NCBI RefSeq assembly: GCF_004102045.2
Contig: NZ_CP029684.2
Location: forward strand, 992,001-1,056,000
Length of the DNA stretch: 64,000 bases
Origin: Oenococcus sicerae
GTDB lineage: Bacteria > Bacillota > Bacilli > Lactobacillales > Lactobacillaceae
Direction of reading: 5' to 3'
Position numbers and translations under genes: made by a program. Below the pieces are notes generated by a model. The model did no database searches and was not told the DNA's origin. It saw nothing but the letters and a program-made list of their open reading frames with translations. This document shows positions 26,584 to 36,619 of the stretch, piece after piece. Each line of letters opens with the position of its first letter. Within the stretch, counting starts at the first letter, position 1.

Positions 26584-27485
26584 ATGCTAAAGAACTATCC
26601 TGCAAGTAAGTATCATCCTTTTGATGTTATTCTCGTTAAAGATTTTTCTCAAGATGAAATGATTGGTCTGGAAAACGACTATCACATCGAACCGCAACTC
26701 TTAGAATACGTCAACGATAAAAAGGGTCCAGCTCGCATTGACGATGATACAGATGACGAAAATGTGATTATGGTTTTTTGGGTACCGGTCAACGAAAAAA
26801 GTCACTCTGAGCCGGTTTCTGTTATTTTCAAGGCCAGAATATGTTTGTTTTTTCGAATTCTAAAATGAGTTTTTTTAATCAATCGATTGAGCAGTTATTG
26901 GTTAAACAGCATGATACTCGAACAGCTTTCTTGTTTGACTTGATTCTTTTAACAATGGACCGCTATATCGATATTATTTCGCGCCTATCCGAACGCGCTG
27001 AACATATCCAGGCACATTTAAGTTCACATCGTAATAATAAGAATTTTGAGGACCTGACGCGAGTTAATCAGGATATTGTTTTTTTGCGCCCATCAATTCA
27101 AGAAAATTCGGATTGTTTTGCTGAAATCAAATCATTTTATAAAGATGCGCGCGCGCAGCCTGACAAATCAGATATTCGTCAAATCCATAAAATCAATATT
27201 GCAGTCAAACAAACAACGAGAATGATCGATCTCATTTCAGAAAATATTCAGCAATTAAGCGATGCTTATGACCGTTTGATCAACAATGATCTGAATTCAA
27301 TTATGCGTTTTTTGACAGTGTGGTCTTTGCTCTTGGCAATTCCACCGATCGTGAGCGGTTTTTATGGCATGAATATGCATTTACCGTTGGCACAAAATAA
27401 CTTGTCCTGGTTGTTTTCGCTTGTGGTCACGGCTGTTTTAATGCTGATTTTGGTCATTTATTTACGCCAGCATCATTCTTTATAG
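26584..27485 (+). pseudogene. corA: CorA-family Mg2+/divalent cation transporter, frameshifted
   Basis: CorA channel split by one missing base. The N-terminal frame (MLKNYPASKYHPFDV...) runs to 26868; the conserved continuation (MFVFSNSKMSFFNQSI...) begins in another frame at 26841. Restoring one G near 26833 would read FKGQNMFVFSNSK, and the total length (902 nt) is one base short of an in-frame 300-residue protein. The C-terminal half is intact: two membrane segments and the signature YGMNMHLPL near the second. AAGGAG precedes the start. It is either a recent pseudogene or a sequencing error; the rest shows no decay. Confidence 0.85.
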
Positions 27486-27497
27486 CTGACTATTTTT

Positions 27498-27908
27498 TTA
27501 CAACTCGACTTCAAAGTAATATTGGCGGTTTTGCCGAACTTGGTAAGTCAGCATCGCTAGACCCAAACTACCAGCGAAGACGCCTAAATACATATAGGGG
27601 TAGGCCGTGATACGAATGACAGAAACCGCGATCAAAGCAGCATTACTGAAATAACTGCTGAATAAATAAATGATTCGAAAAGGACGATTGAGGTAAATAA
27701 ACAAGCAAATCGTCTGAAAGACATTTAACAAAGCGACTGTAATTGCTAAATAGATAGCAGCATTGATAATTGTTTGGTTGATTTGCGTCAATGGGAACCT
27801 TTCGATTTCATCCAGCATCAAAACCATGGCAATACTCATCGCGATGACAGTAATGAAAATTTTTTTGAACAACAGAAATAATAAAAGAAGTGGTTTATCA
27901 TCATACAT
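27498..27908 (-). CDS. Predicted membrane protein of unknown family
   Basis: 136 residues with four hydrophobic segments (LLLLFLLFKKIFITVIAMSIAMV, AAIYLAITVALLNVFQTICLFIYL, YFSNAALIAVSVI, YMYLGVFAGSLGLAML; the first shown only in part as FITVIAMSIAMV). I do not recognise it. It lies 31 bases downstream of ecfT on the same strand and may be the last gene of the ECF operon; the convergent corA remnant ends 13 bases away. The ribosome site is weak (GGATGAG). Confidence 0.6.
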   Translation of the reverse strand: MYDDKPLLLLFLLFKKIFITVIAMSIAMVLMLDEIERFPLTQINQTIINAAIYLAITVALLNVFQTICLFIYLNRPFRIIYLFSSYFSNAALIAVSVIRITAYPYMYLGVFAGSLGLAMLTYQVRQNRQYYFEVEL

Positions 27909-27938
27909 TAGAATTTATCTCATCCAAAGTCATTAGCT

Positions 27939-28724
27939 TTATAACCATACCATTATTAGCAAAATGATGAAGTAGAACCCAAGAAGGACGCTATCTTGAA
28001 TCTTCCAAGTCATTTTGCGGAACTTACTGCGTTTTCTACCATCAGTATAGCCTCGCAAAATCATGGCTGTCGCTAAATCCTCGGCCCGTTTGATGGACCC
28101 GAGAAAAAAAGGTGTTAAAACGGGCAGAACAGCCCTAATTTGCTGCACAATAGAACCGGTATTTAAAAAAGAGCCCCTTGATTTTTGCGCATTCGTGATC
28201 GTATTGATTTCGCGGATAATTGTCGGCACGAAGCGTAAGGCAATCGATAAGGTTAAGACGATATCGTCTACAGGCAGTTTTAAAAATCGAAAAGGCTGTA
28301 AAAAGAAAGTCAGTCCATTAGCGATTTCAATCGAAGACGTTGTTAGCGTAAAAAGTGTTGCCATACTGATCGCGACTGTGAAGCGTAGGAATAGGAATAT
28401 CCCTGTTTTTAAGCCAATGCTAGTGATCGAAATGATGCCCCAAGAGAAAAATGTACTGCCGCCTTTGGAAAACAGCAGCTGCAAAATGGCCGTCAATAAA
28501 ATCATGATCAAAAAAAATCGGATGCCTTTTAGAAAAAACATCACCGGTATTCTAGCTGCCAGCAAAGCCGCTGAGCAAAGGGCTAGCAATATGACGAAAT
28601 CAATAGTGCTATTGGCTATAAAACTTAGAAAAATCATCAGAAACAGCGTGATTATTTTATTTCTTGCGTCCAATTGATGAACGAAGGATCTGCCTGCTAA
28701 GTAACGTCCAAAAACAATATTCAT
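27939..28724 (-). CDS. ecfT: ECF transporter transmembrane component EcfT
   Basis: 261-residue T component linking the two ATPases to vitamin-binding S components. Several membrane segments lie in the N-terminal half; the coupling helices carry the conserved Ala-Arg-Gly type motifs, here AQKSRGSFL near residue 175 and AMILRGYTDG near 225. The start overlaps the ecfA2 stop by four bases, so the energising module is translationally coupled. It acts in the membrane as the shared motor for S components encoded here and elsewhere. Confidence 0.93.
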   Translation of the reverse strand: MNIVFGRYLAGRSFVHQLDARNKIITLFLMIFLSFIANSTIDFVILLALCSAALLAARIPVMFFLKGIRFFLIMILLTAILQLLFSKGGSTFFSWGIISITSIGLKTGIFLFLRFTVAISMATLFTLTTSSIEIANGLTFFLQPFRFLKLPVDDIVLTLSIALRFVPTIIREINTITNAQKSRGSFLNTGSIVQQIRAVLPVLTPFFLGSIKRAEDLATAMILRGYTDGRKRSKFRKMTWKIQDSVLLGFYFIILLIMVWL

Positions 28725-29599
28725 TGTAGCTTACCTATCTTTTTTTTAGCAAAAATTGTCTGAAAAAAATGAGTCAGTTCTGCTTCATTAATTGGTAGCG
28801 GCCCATCATATTTCACGCCTTTTGCTATTAATTTATTGGCCAAATCAAGTGATTGCGGCATGATTATTTTCTTTGCTGCAAGCCATTGCTGACCATGAAA
28901 CATCTCAGAAACACTGACCTGTTTGACTAGACGGCCTTTTTCCAAAAATAATACCTGATCTGCATCATTGGCAACGTCTTCCATTGAATGCGTGACTAAC
29001 AAGATCGTCATATGTTGTTGTAGCTGCAGGTTTTTGACTAATTTCATGATTTCCTGCTGACCAATAAAATCCAAACCAGCTGTTGGTTCATCCAAAACAA
29101 GTATCTCTGGCTGGGCAGCCAAAACACCTGCAATGGCCACGCGTCTCATTTGGCCGCCGGATAATTCTAAAGGTGATCGGGTCAAAAATTCTCTTGTTAG
29201 ACCAACTCTAATTAGTGATGCAGCTGCGATCTGGTCAGCTGCAGTTTTAGACATACCGAAATTCAAAGGTCCAAATTCGATATCTTCTTCAACTGTGTTC
29301 GCGAATAATTGATTTTCAGGAAATTGAAAAACGACGCCTACTTTTTGCCTAAGCAGTCTTAATTCTTTTTCACGACTGGATGACTGGATTTTTTGATCGT
29401 CAATTTGAACAAAACCGGCTGTCGGTTTGAGTAAACCGTTTAAATGATTGATCAAAGTTGATTTGCCGCTGCCTGTTTGACCAATGATCGCTGTGTAAGA
29501 GCCGTTTTTGATACTGAAATTGATATCTGTCAACGCTTGGACCGCGAAGGGCGTCTTGGCCTGATAGGTGTAACTCACATTTTTGAATAAGATCGCCAT
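28721..29599 (-). CDS. ecfA2: ECF transporter ATPase EcfA2
   Basis: 292-residue ATPase. Walker A GQTGSGKST, Q-loop FQFPENQLFANTVEEDIEFGP (the FPENQLF form is ECF-typical), signature LSGGQMRRVAIAG, Walker B ILVLDEPTAGLD and H-loop THSMED are in order. It pairs with EcfA1 in a heterodimer. Its start overlaps the ecfA1 3' end by 25 bases, and its stop overlaps ecfT. Confidence 0.94.
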   Translation of the reverse strand: MAILFKNVSYTYQAKTPFAVQALTDINFSIKNGSYTAIIGQTGSGKSTLINHLNGLLKPTAGFVQIDDQKIQSSSREKELRLLRQKVGVVFQFPENQLFANTVEEDIEFGPLNFGMSKTAADQIAAASLIRVGLTREFLTRSPLELSGGQMRRVAIAGVLAAQPEILVLDEPTAGLDFIGQQEIMKLVKNLQLQQHMTILLVTHSMEDVANDADQVLFLEKGRLVKQVSVSEMFHGQQWLAAKKIIMPQSLDLANKLIAKGVKYDGPLPINEAELTHFFQTIFAKKKIGKLQ

Positions 29600-30417
29600 A
29601 TTTGTGTCACCATGCTTTCTGAGCTTGTATAAGAATCAGGCAAGAACAGCCCGAGATCTGCAAGATCTTTTCTGATGCGTCTTGTGAAAGGAACTTCCAA
29701 TCCAAAAGAAGTTAGTTTATCATCTTGAATCAAAACGTCTGCCGGTTTGCCTTCTAATACTTTTTTCCCTTGATCGATCACGATAACTTGATCAGCCTGT
29801 TGAGTTTCGGCGATATTATGTGTAATGGCGATGACCGTGATTTTGTATGCTGACTGCAGTTTTCTTAAAATGTTCAGCAGTTCTTGGCGACCATTCGGGT
29901 CCAGCATACTAGTTGCTTCATCTAAGATAATCATTCGTGGGCGCAAGGCGATGACACTGGCTAAAGCAACACGTTGTTTTTGGCCTCCGGATAAGCTTTC
30001 TGGTTCGCGATCAGCTAAGTCAGCTATGCCTACTTCGATTAGTGCAGAGCGGACTTTTTTAATCATTTGATCACGGCTGACATCGTGGTTTTCCAAGCCG
30101 AAGGCGACATCATCGGCCACGGTTGCGGCGACAAATTGATTTTCCGGATTTTGAAAAACGACGCCGATCTGGTCCCGAATCGAATCAATATTGTTTTCAT
30201 TGATTGTTCGATCAAAAAAATCGATCCTACCGCTAATTTGACCAGCTGCCAGTCCTAAAATCAATTTGATTAACGTTGTTTTGCCACTGCCATTGCGGCC
30301 GATGATCGACAGCCAGTCGCCTTCTTGAACAGAGAGATTAATATGCTGCAAAATTTTCTTGGAATTGTGCTTATAGGCAAAAGATAAGTCGGATATTTCA
30401 ATCGCGTTGTTTGTCAA
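29575..30417 (-). CDS. ecfA1: ECF transporter ATPase EcfA1
   Basis: 280-residue ATPase. Walker A GRNGSGKTT, Q-loop FQNPENQFVAATVADDVAFG, signature LSGGQKQRVALASV, Walker B IILDEATSMLDP and H-loop THNIAE identify it. The ENQFVAATV variant is typical of EcfA1. It follows an S-component gene by 23 bases. In many lactobacilli the ecfA1-A2-T module sits beside rplQ; here it is in a separate vitamin operon. Confidence 0.94.
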   Translation of the reverse strand: MTNNAIEISDLSFAYKHNSKKILQHINLSVQEGDWLSIIGRNGSGKTTLIKLILGLAAGQISGRIDFFDRTINENNIDSIRDQIGVVFQNPENQFVAATVADDVAFGLENHDVSRDQMIKKVRSALIEVGIADLADREPESLSGGQKQRVALASVIALRPRMIILDEATSMLDPNGRQELLNILRKLQSAYKITVIAITHNIAETQQADQVIVIDQGKKVLEGKPADVLIQDDKLTSFGLEVPFTRRIRKDLADLGLFLPDSYTSSESMVTQIWRSYSKM

Positions 30418-30440
30418 AATGAGATCTTCCTTTTCTGTCT

Positions 30441-31040
30441 TTAGTCATTTCGCTGCCAGTAACGCAAAATCGGCAACGTGATCAGTGGTGTCGCAATTGC
30501 TGATAAAACAGCTTCTGGGATACCATTGCTGGCAATCACAGCGACTAAAAGCGCAGCGATGTACTTGGGACTCGAAACGCCGTAAGCATGAGCGACTGAT
30601 GGTGTGCGGTAGAAAATATAAATGAGGCCCAGTATCAGGACTGTGTTGATCAAGGCACCGATCAGGCCGATGAGTGCTAAATAAAGTGATTGTTTCAGAT
30701 TAATTTTTTTAAAGAATATCACCAAATAACCGGCTGCAAGGCCAACTAGGATTCTTGGCAGTATTGAAATCAGCGGGTTCGTAAAGATAAGTGGTTCTAC
30801 TGGGCTCGTGGGTGCTGTAAAGGCCCTGAGGCAGGATAAAAATCCCCAAACACCGCCAATGATCGCACCGTCTGTCGGCCCAAGCAGCACGGCAGCGATA
30901 ATGACTGTAATTTGGATAATTGTCAAACTCAAAGGCCCGATTGGAATATACCCTAGCAAGGGTACGAAATTTTGAATGATAACAATGGCGATAAAAAGCG
31001 CCATGATAGCTAAATGAAATGCTTTTGTTTGATGTATCAT
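30441..31040 (-). CDS. ECF transporter S component (vitamin-binding, possibly pantothenate)
   Basis: 199-residue integral membrane substrate-binding component with about six segments. The arrangement LLGYIPIGPLSLTIIQITVIIAA, then LLGPTDGAIIGGVWGFLSCLRAF, followed by FTNPLISILPRILVGL (all quoted in parts) matches the PF12822-type ECF S components. It is the first gene of the operon carrying its own energising module. I cannot fix the vitamin; a PanT-like pantothenate role is one possibility. No THF, TPP or FMN riboswitch was recognised upstream, which would have named the ligand. Confidence 0.82.
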   Translation of the reverse strand: MIHQTKAFHLAIMALFIAIVIIQNFVPLLGYIPIGPLSLTIIQITVIIAAVLLGPTDGAIIGGVWGFLSCLRAFTAPTSPVEPLIFTNPLISILPRILVGLAAGYLVIFFKKINLKQSLYLALIGLIGALINTVLILGLIYIFYRTPSVAHAYGVSSPKYIAALLVAVIASNGIPEAVLSAIATPLITLPILRYWQRND

Positions 31041-31110
31041 GATTGATCCTTCTCTACCAGCGGCTTAGATGTTACTAATTATAATATCTTAGCGAAGTTC
31101 AAATGAATAG

Positions 31111-31281
31111 TGTTTGTCTGCTGCCAGTGGGGAGCACGCGGCAGCTGATGCAGATCACCATGCTAAGGGCTGGTTCCCGGCCACTGGCGTGCTAGTCAAC
31201 AATTGGCCATTAGCTCTGGCAGCCATTTGCATAGCGAGTGCGGCATTGCTGATTTTTACCGGTCGAAAGAAAAATAATTAA
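31111..31281 (+). pseudogene. Remnant of a sortase-anchored surface protein (C-terminus only)
   Basis: A 56-codon open stretch directly after a TAG, with no start or ribosome site. It reads as the end of a cell-wall protein: an Ala/His-rich spacer, FPATG (an LPXTG-like sortase motif), a hydrophobic stretch WPLALAAICIASAALLIF and the tail GRKKNN, followed by a terminator. Everything upstream of it is missing, so this is the 3' stump of a deleted gene. Its base composition is noticeably more GC-rich than the flanks. Confidence 0.75.
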
Positions 31282-31286
31282 TTTTT

Positions 31287-31314
31287 AAGCTCTGAATTTA
31301 TTAGAGCTTTTTTT
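31287..31314 (+). terminator. Terminator of the lost surface-protein gene
   Basis: AAGCTCT / AGAGCTT stem plus T7, three bases after the remnant's stop. Confidence 0.8.
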
Positions 31315-31420
31315 GTTCGAAAAATATCATAGTCGCTGATCAATATCATGACTTAAATTTTTTGTTGGAAAAAGTTAAAAAAAGCTGGATAATTGGTATA
31401 TTATTCTCTAACATACCGTC

Positions 31421-32125
31421 ATGAAATCATTCATTGACAATAGGACAATTCGAGACGAAACGGCCCCGACCCATTTCTCTTTAGAAAACAGCCATGCGAC
31501 GAAAATCGTCTTTCAAAATGCGCCGTTCGTTTGGCAAGAATTTTCTTTTTTGAATCGTGCAAATGAGCGTCATAACTGGGTGTTTGATCAAACTATTTTC
31601 AATCAGAGAGACAAACAGGCCAAGCAGCATTTTCCCGTGATCATACATGAGAATTCGATTACTTTTCAAACGGATCCGAGCTGTCAATTGGCCGATGCGC
31701 TTTTCCAAGTTACTTATAGCCTTTTTGAAGATAATTCATTAACGATTAAATTCGATAACCTAAATGATACTGGATCGGATTTAGCGTCGATCTTTCTGAA
31801 AACTGGCTGGCGGCTGGCAAGTGACTGGACTAAGTCATTACAGATTTATTCTAAGCCGGTTGAATTAAGCCAAGATGATGTTGGAAAACCAGAGAAACAA
31901 CTGTGGGCATCGGCTCTATTTGATCCAAAAAAACAAGCAGCCGTTATTTTAGAAAATAATCAAACAAAAGCCACGCTGCAGATCTTTAGCAATTTCGATG
32001 GACTGGCTTGGTCGCTGATGGCTTTGAAACAGGAAAAAATCTTGTCGCTGACGATGCAAAACAGAATCATTGATGGCCGGTCACAGGATCATGGCTACTG
32101 GACAACATATAAAATTAAATCATAA
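31421..32125 (+). CDS. Hypothetical protein, possibly galactose-mutarotase-like fold
   Basis: 234-residue soluble protein. Strand-rich segments such as FQVTYSLFEDNSLTIKFDNLN recall aldose-1-epimerase/YeaD-like beta-sandwich proteins, but I see no catalytic histidine pattern that would prove it. The start at 31421 has only a poor ribosome site; TATATT at 31396-31401 could be the -10. It is eight bases upstream of the MATE gene and probably co-transcribed with it. Function unknown. Confidence 0.6.
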   Translation: MKSFIDNRTIRDETAPTHFSLENSHATKIVFQNAPFVWQEFSFLNRANERHNWVFDQTIFNQRDKQAKQHFPVIIHENSITFQTDPSCQLADALFQVTYSLFEDNSLTIKFDNLNDTGSDLASIFLKTGWRLASDWTKSLQIYSKPVELSQDDVGKPEKQLWASALFDPKKQAAVILENNQTKATLQIFSNFDGLAWSLMALKQEKILSLTMQNRIIDGRSQDHGYWTTYKIKS

Positions 32126-32133
32126 GGATTTTT

Positions 32134-33510
32134 ATGCATAGCTTAACTGAAGGAAAACCGATTAAATTAATAATTTTCTTTACGATTCCTCTTCTGTTAG
32201 GAAATCTTTTTCAGCAGCTTTATACTTTCACAGATACCTTGATCGTGGGTAGGGCTTTGGGTGTCAATGCATTGGCGGCTGTTTCGCTTGGTGCAACGCT
32301 GAACTGGCTGCTGGTCGGTTTTGCTCAAGGATTTACAGCTGGTACAGCTATCGTGACAGCCAAACGCTTTGGTGCGGGTGATTTCCGCGGTGTCCGTCAA
32401 TCAATGGTCACGACGATACTTTGTACGGCGATTTTGACAGTAGTTGTGACTTTTATTGCAGTTGTTTTTAATAAACAAATTTTGGAATTGATGCAGACGC
32501 CTAAAAATGTCATGACGCAAGCTAATACCTTCTTGACGATTCTTTTGGGATTTATGTTTACGACCATGAGCTATAATTTGGCTGCTAATGCGATGCGTGC
32601 GATCGGCAATTCCAGAGCACCTTTAATTTTTTTGATCGTCGCAGTTGTCTTGAATATTATTTTAGAAATTTTGTTCATTGTTGTTTTTCATTGGGGGATC
32701 GCCGGTGCAGCTTTTGCGACTGTGATCGCACAGTTGGTTTCCGGAATTATTAGTTTTGTTTATATTTATAAAGTGCTGCCGGTTTTGCAAGTTCGTCGCG
32801 GTGACTGGCATAGCAGCTGGTCAGATATTCAGGAACATCTGCGTTTTGGCTTGCCGATGGCGTTTCAGAATTCCATTATTGCGATTGGCAGCGTCATTTT
32901 GCAAACAGCTCTGAATACGCTGGGAACGGATTCGGTTGCTTCGTCAGGTGCCGCCTCTCGTATTGACCAGTTAGCTACTCTGCCGATGATGAGCATCGGC
33001 ATCACGATGGCCACTTTTGCAGCTCAAAATCTCGGTGCCAGAAAATATTCCCGAATTCTGGAAGGTGTCAAACAAGCATTGATCGTGGGCAGTATCTGGG
33101 CGATCTTGATGTCTGTATTGGAAATTAGTTTCGGCCATTATCTGGTCCAGCTGTTTTTAGGATCTGGTGGCGAGCAAACTCATATTTTGAATCTTTCGAG
33201 AATTTATTTTGTGGTCAACGGGGGTCCCTATATCCTATTATCAACGCTCTTTTTGATTCGCTACACGCTGCAAGGATTGGGCAATGCTTCAGTACCAACG
33301 ATAGCTGGTATTTTTGAACTATCTATGCGAGCTTTTGCAGCCCTGATCTTGGTCGGTATCTTTGGTTATGCTGGGGCGGTTGCGGGTACGCCATTGGCTT
33401 GGTTCGGGTCGCTGATGGCCTTAATGCCGGCATGGATCTCAGCCCAAAAAAAATTAAAGAAATTAAAGAATGGTCAACGAATAAATAATAAACTTGAGAG
33501 CATTGATTGA
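32134..33510 (+). CDS. MATE family efflux transporter
   Basis: 458-residue, 12-segment multidrug and toxin extrusion protein of the DinF/NorM-like branch. The opening TEGKPIKLIIFFTIPLLLGNLFQQLY and TDTLIVGRALGVNALAAVSL (quoted in parts) are typical of the family, and the GVxGAAxAT-like repeat is seen as GIAGAAFATVIAQ near residue 188. It exchanges cations for organic cations or other toxic compounds across the membrane. AAGGA precedes the start. Substrate unknown. Confidence 0.92.
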   Translation: MHSLTEGKPIKLIIFFTIPLLLGNLFQQLYTFTDTLIVGRALGVNALAAVSLGATLNWLLVGFAQGFTAGTAIVTAKRFGAGDFRGVRQSMVTTILCTAILTVVVTFIAVVFNKQILELMQTPKNVMTQANTFLTILLGFMFTTMSYNLAANAMRAIGNSRAPLIFLIVAVVLNIILEILFIVVFHWGIAGAAFATVIAQLVSGIISFVYIYKVLPVLQVRRGDWHSSWSDIQEHLRFGLPMAFQNSIIAIGSVILQTALNTLGTDSVASSGAASRIDQLATLPMMSIGITMATFAAQNLGARKYSRILEGVKQALIVGSIWAILMSVLEISFGHYLVQLFLGSGGEQTHILNLSRIYFVVNGGPYILLSTLFLIRYTLQGLGNASVPTIAGIFELSMRAFAALILVGIFGYAGAVAGTPLAWFGSLMALMPAWISAQKKLKKLKNGQRINNKLESID

Positions 33511-33526
33511 TCTTGTGAGCTCACGA

Positions 33527-33576
33527 TTGGCCTTTATTCGCGATTCCGTCTATAATAATAGTCAGGAATGGTCAAA
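33527..33576 (+). promoter_or_regulatory. ctsR promoter with CtsR operator overlapping the ribosome site
   Basis: -35 TTGGCC (33527-33532), 18-base spacer, -10 TATAAT (33551-33556). Immediately downstream is AGTCAGG-AAT-GGTCAAA (33560-33576), close to the CtsR heptad consensus RGTCAAA-NAN-RGTCAAA, with two deviations in the first heptad. The AGGAA ribosome site lies inside the operator. This fits autoregulation of ctsR-clpC. Confidence 0.82.
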
Positions 33577-33578
33577 TT

Positions 33579-34061
33579 ATGGCAGAAACTAATATTTCAG
33601 ATGTAATCGAACAATATCTAAAGGCGATCCTTGATCAAGACGAAATTGCTGAAATCAAACGCAGTGAGATCGCAAGTCGTTTTGCAGTGGTCCCAAGTCA
33701 GATTAATTACGTGATCAATACGCGTTTTACTTTGCAAAATGGTTATGTTGTTGAATCAAAACGTGGCGGTGGCGGCTACATCAGAATTGAGCACGTCGAT
33801 TTAGTTGATGATACGAAAATATTTGACGAGCTGATCGATTACATCGGCGACTCAATTGGTGATAATAATGCTGATCAAATTATCGCGGCGCTTTTGGAAG
33901 ACAAGGTAATCAGTGAGCGCGAAGCGAATATTATGATCGCAGCAATTGACAAGAACTCATTGCGGATCTCCGATAAAGTAACAGAAAATACAGTTCGGGC
34001 TCGTGTCCTTGTGGGCATGATCAATCGACTGAGATTTGAGAGCACAAACATTCATGGATAA
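33579..34061 (+). CDS. ctsR: Transcriptional repressor CtsR
   Basis: 160-residue class III heat-shock repressor. The winged HTH (EIKRSEIASRFAVVPSQINYVI, then the glycine-rich wing KRGGGGYIRI) binds the heptad repeat found in its own promoter. The glycine-rich wing loop is the thermosensor in the family. Its stop overlaps the clpC ATG by eight bases. No mcsA or mcsB lies between ctsR and clpC, so inactivation of CtsR must not depend on local McsB arginine kinase. Confidence 0.96.
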   Translation: MAETNISDVIEQYLKAILDQDEIAEIKRSEIASRFAVVPSQINYVINTRFTLQNGYVVESKRGGGGYIRIEHVDLVDDTKIFDELIDYIGDSIGDNNADQIIAALLEDKVISEREANIMIAAIDKNSLRISDKVTENTVRARVLVGMINRLRFESTNIHG

Positions 34062-36519
34062 TCAATATACAGCATCTGCAAAAAATGTTTTACTCTTAGC
34101 ACAAGAACAAGCTAAGTATTTTAAACATGAAATTGTTGGTTCTGAGCATTTGTTATTAGCTTTGGCTTTGGAAAAAGATGGTTTAGCCAGTAAGGTGCTT
34201 CAGGATCACAATGTCACCGATGACGATATTAGAAATGAAATTGAACAGTTCACAGGTTATGGTTCTCACGAAAATGTGAGAGCTGGTTTTTTGGCTTATT
34301 CGCCTAAAGCGCAGGAAATTTTAAAAAATGCAGCTTTGCAGGCTCAAAGTCTTGGTGCACGACAAGTTGCAACGGAACACTTATTGTTGGCACTATTAAC
34401 GGATGAATCGATTTTGAGTTCACGAATTTTAGCTAGCCTTGATGTACGTGCCCAAGATTTAACCCGTGCTGTTTTTAAGCGAATTGGTGTTGATCCAAGC
34501 CAACAAAAAGCGCAACCACAGCGCCAGACCAGCCAGCAGGGCACGCCAACGCTAGATGCCATGTCTCGTGATCTGACAGCATTAGCCACGATCGGACAAA
34601 TTGATCCGGTTGTTGGTCGAGACAAGGAAGTCCATCGCGTGATTCAGATTTTGAGCCGGCGTACGAAAAATAATCCAGTTTTGATCGGCGAGCCAGGTGT
34701 TGGTAAGACGGCCATTGCTGAAGGGCTTGCTCAAAAAATCGTTTCCGGACAAGTGCCTTTCGATTTGGTCAATAAGCGTTTAATGGCACTAGATATGGGA
34801 GCTCTGATCGCTGGAACGAAATATCGCGGTGAGTTTGAAGACCGTTTGAAAAAGATTATCAATGAAATTCACGAAGACGGTCAAGTGATTCTGTTTATTG
34901 ATGAATTGCATACTTTGATCGGTGCCGGCGGTGCCGAAGGGGCGCTTGATGCCTCTAATTTGTTAAAACCGGCTTTAGCTCGTGGTGAATTGCAGACGAT
35001 CGGTGCAACGACTTTTGACGAATACCAAAAATATATCGAGTCGGATCAGGCTTTGGAACGTCGTTTTGCCAGTGTTACGATCGACGAACCCAGTCAGGCA
35101 GTGTCTGTTGAGATATTAAAAGGTCTGCGTCCCCGCTATGAAGAGCATCATCATGTTAATATTTCTGATGAAGCGATTGAGGCTGCTGTCAAATTGAGTT
35201 CACGTTATGTGACGGATCGCTTTTTGCCGGATAAGGCCATTGATTTAATGGATGAAGCGGCAGCCAAAGTTCGCATTGATACTGCTCAGCCTGAAGACAA
35301 GAAAGCGGATTTAGAGAAACAGTTGGATAATTTGCGCGATCAACTGGATCAAGCTGTATCAGCTGGTAATTTTGATCAAGCGACCAAGATCCGCCAACAG
35401 GAAATTAAAATTCGAAAACAGTTGGCTGTTATTGTGACTGATTCATTAATCAATGGTACAAAAGACCATCAGTATAAGCTGACTGTCAGCGAACAAGATA
35501 TTGCTGATGTCGTCGGCCAGCAAACAGGCATTCCAGTCACTCAGTTGCAAAAGACGGAGTCTGACCGTCTCTTGCACTTGGAAAAAATCCTGCATCAGCG
35601 TGTTGTCGGTCAAGACGAAGCGATTTCGGCAGTTTCTCGGGCCATTCGCCGCGCAAGATCCGGCATTAAAGATCCAAGTCGTCCAATTGGCACTTTTATG
35701 TTTCTCGGTCCAACTGGTGTCGGTAAAACAGAATTAGCCAAGGCGCTAGCTGAAGCGATGTTTGATTCGGAAGACAATATGATTCGAGTAGACATGTCCG
35801 AATACCAAGAGTCTTACTCTGCTTCGAGACTGATTGGATCGGCTCCTGGCTATGTTGGCTATGATGAGGGTGGTCAACTGACTGAACGCGTTCGTAATCA
35901 TCCGTATTCAGTTGTGTTGTTGGATGAGGCTGAGAAAGCCCACCCTGATATCTTTAATTTGTTGTTGCAGGTTTTTGATGATGGCTATATGACAGATTCT
36001 AAGGGTCGCAAAGTTGATTTTCGAAATACGATCATTATTATGACATCAAATCTGGGTGCGACTCGGATTCGTGATAATAAACATGTTGGCTTTGGCGCCA
36101 TCGAGCCGCAAGATAGTTACAAAGCGATGTCAGCTGAAATTCAAGATGCTTTAAAAGAACATTTTCGTCCTGAATTCATCAATCGAATTGATGAAATTGT
36201 GATTTTTCATTCCTTAAGCAAGACGGAACTGCATAAAATTGTTGAGTTAATGAGTAACACTATTTTGCAGCGCGTTGCCGAACAAGGTATCTCAATTAAG
36301 ATGAGTAAGATCGCGATTGATTTTGTTGCCAAGGCTGGTTTTGATCCCGAATACGGTGCTCGCCCGATCCGTAGAGCTTTTCAAAATAATGTCGAAGATA
36401 AGATATCTGATGCTTTATTGGCTGGTGATATTGAGTCTGGGGATGCGATTACCGTCAGTTCTAAAAAAGGAAAGATCGATCTTTTGATTCATCGCCCAGT
36501 CGAAAAGACGACTAAATAA
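34054..36519 (+). CDS. clpC: ATP-dependent Clp protease ATPase subunit ClpC
   Basis: 821-residue AAA+ unfoldase that feeds substrates to ClpP. Order: double Clp-N repeat (about 1-140), AAA1 with GEPGVGKT, a middle domain containing a UVR-like helix ([18 protein letters not shown]), AAA2 with GPTGVGKTE and the YVGYDEGG segment, and a C-terminal D2-small domain. The VGF tripeptide in KHVGFGA is the ClpP-docking loop. ATG at 34054 lies inside the ctsR 3' end; an in-frame TTG at 34036 is an alternative. Controlled with ctsR. Confidence 0.96.
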   Translation: MDNQYTASAKNVLLLAQEQAKYFKHEIVGSEHLLLALALEKDGLASKVLQDHNVTDDDIRNEIEQFTGYGSHENVRAGFLAYSPKAQEILKNAALQAQSLGARQVATEHLLLALLTDESILSSRILASLDVRAQDLTRAVFKRIGVDPSQQKAQPQRQTSQQGTPTLDAMSRDLTALATIGQIDPVVGRDKEVHRVIQILSRRTKNNPVLIGEPGVGKTAIAEGLAQKIVSGQVPFDLVNKRLMALDMGALIAGTKYRGEFEDRLKKIINEIHEDGQVILFIDELHTLIGAGGAEGALDASNLLKPALARGELQTIGATTFDEYQKYIESDQALERRFASVTIDEPSQAVSVEILKGLRPRYEEHHHVNISDEAIEAAVKLSSRYVTDRFLPDKAIDLMDEAAAKVRIDTAQPEDKKADLEKQLDNLRDQLDQAVSAGNFDQATKIRQQEIKIRKQLAVIVTDSLINGTKDHQYKLTVSEQDIADVVGQQTGIPVTQLQKTESDRLLHLEKILHQRVVGQDEAISAVSRAIRRARSGIKDPSRPIGTFMFLGPTGVGKTELAKALAEAMFDSEDNMIRVDMSEYQESYSASRLIGSAPGYVGYDEGGQLTERVRNHPYSVVLLDEAEKAHPDIFNLLLQVFDDGYMTDSKGRKVDFRNTIIIMTSNLGATRIRDNKHVGFGAIEPQDSYKAMSAEIQDALKEHFRPEFINRIDEIVIFHSLSKTELHKIVELMSNTILQRVAEQGISIKMSKIAIDFVAKAGFDPEYGARPIRRAFQNNVEDKISDALLAGDIESGDAITVSSKKGKIDLLIHRPVEKTTK

Positions 36520-36539
36520 AATTCTTGATCATGCATATT

Positions 36540-36563
36540 TGCAATAAAAGTTAAGTTATTGCA
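36540..36563. repeat. Inverted repeat after clpC
   Basis: TGCAATAA / TTATTGCA, perfect 8 bp with an 8-base spacer, without a T-run. It could be a weak terminator or an RNA-stability element. Confidence 0.45.
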
Positions 36564-36619
36564 GAGATGACTGCTTGATAAAGGATTTTTTTGTTTGCCA
36601 ATTAAAATATAATAACTTT

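Noticed and set aside
28063-28677. 204-codon open frame on the plus strand opposite ecfT
   Set aside because: Antisense shadow of a well-conserved gene; highly basic and without a domain or ribosome site.
31041-31110. Vitamin riboswitch (THF, TPP, FMN) before the ECF operon
   Set aside because: No consensus elements; the stretch is short and AT-rich, and beyond it lies the surface-protein remnant.
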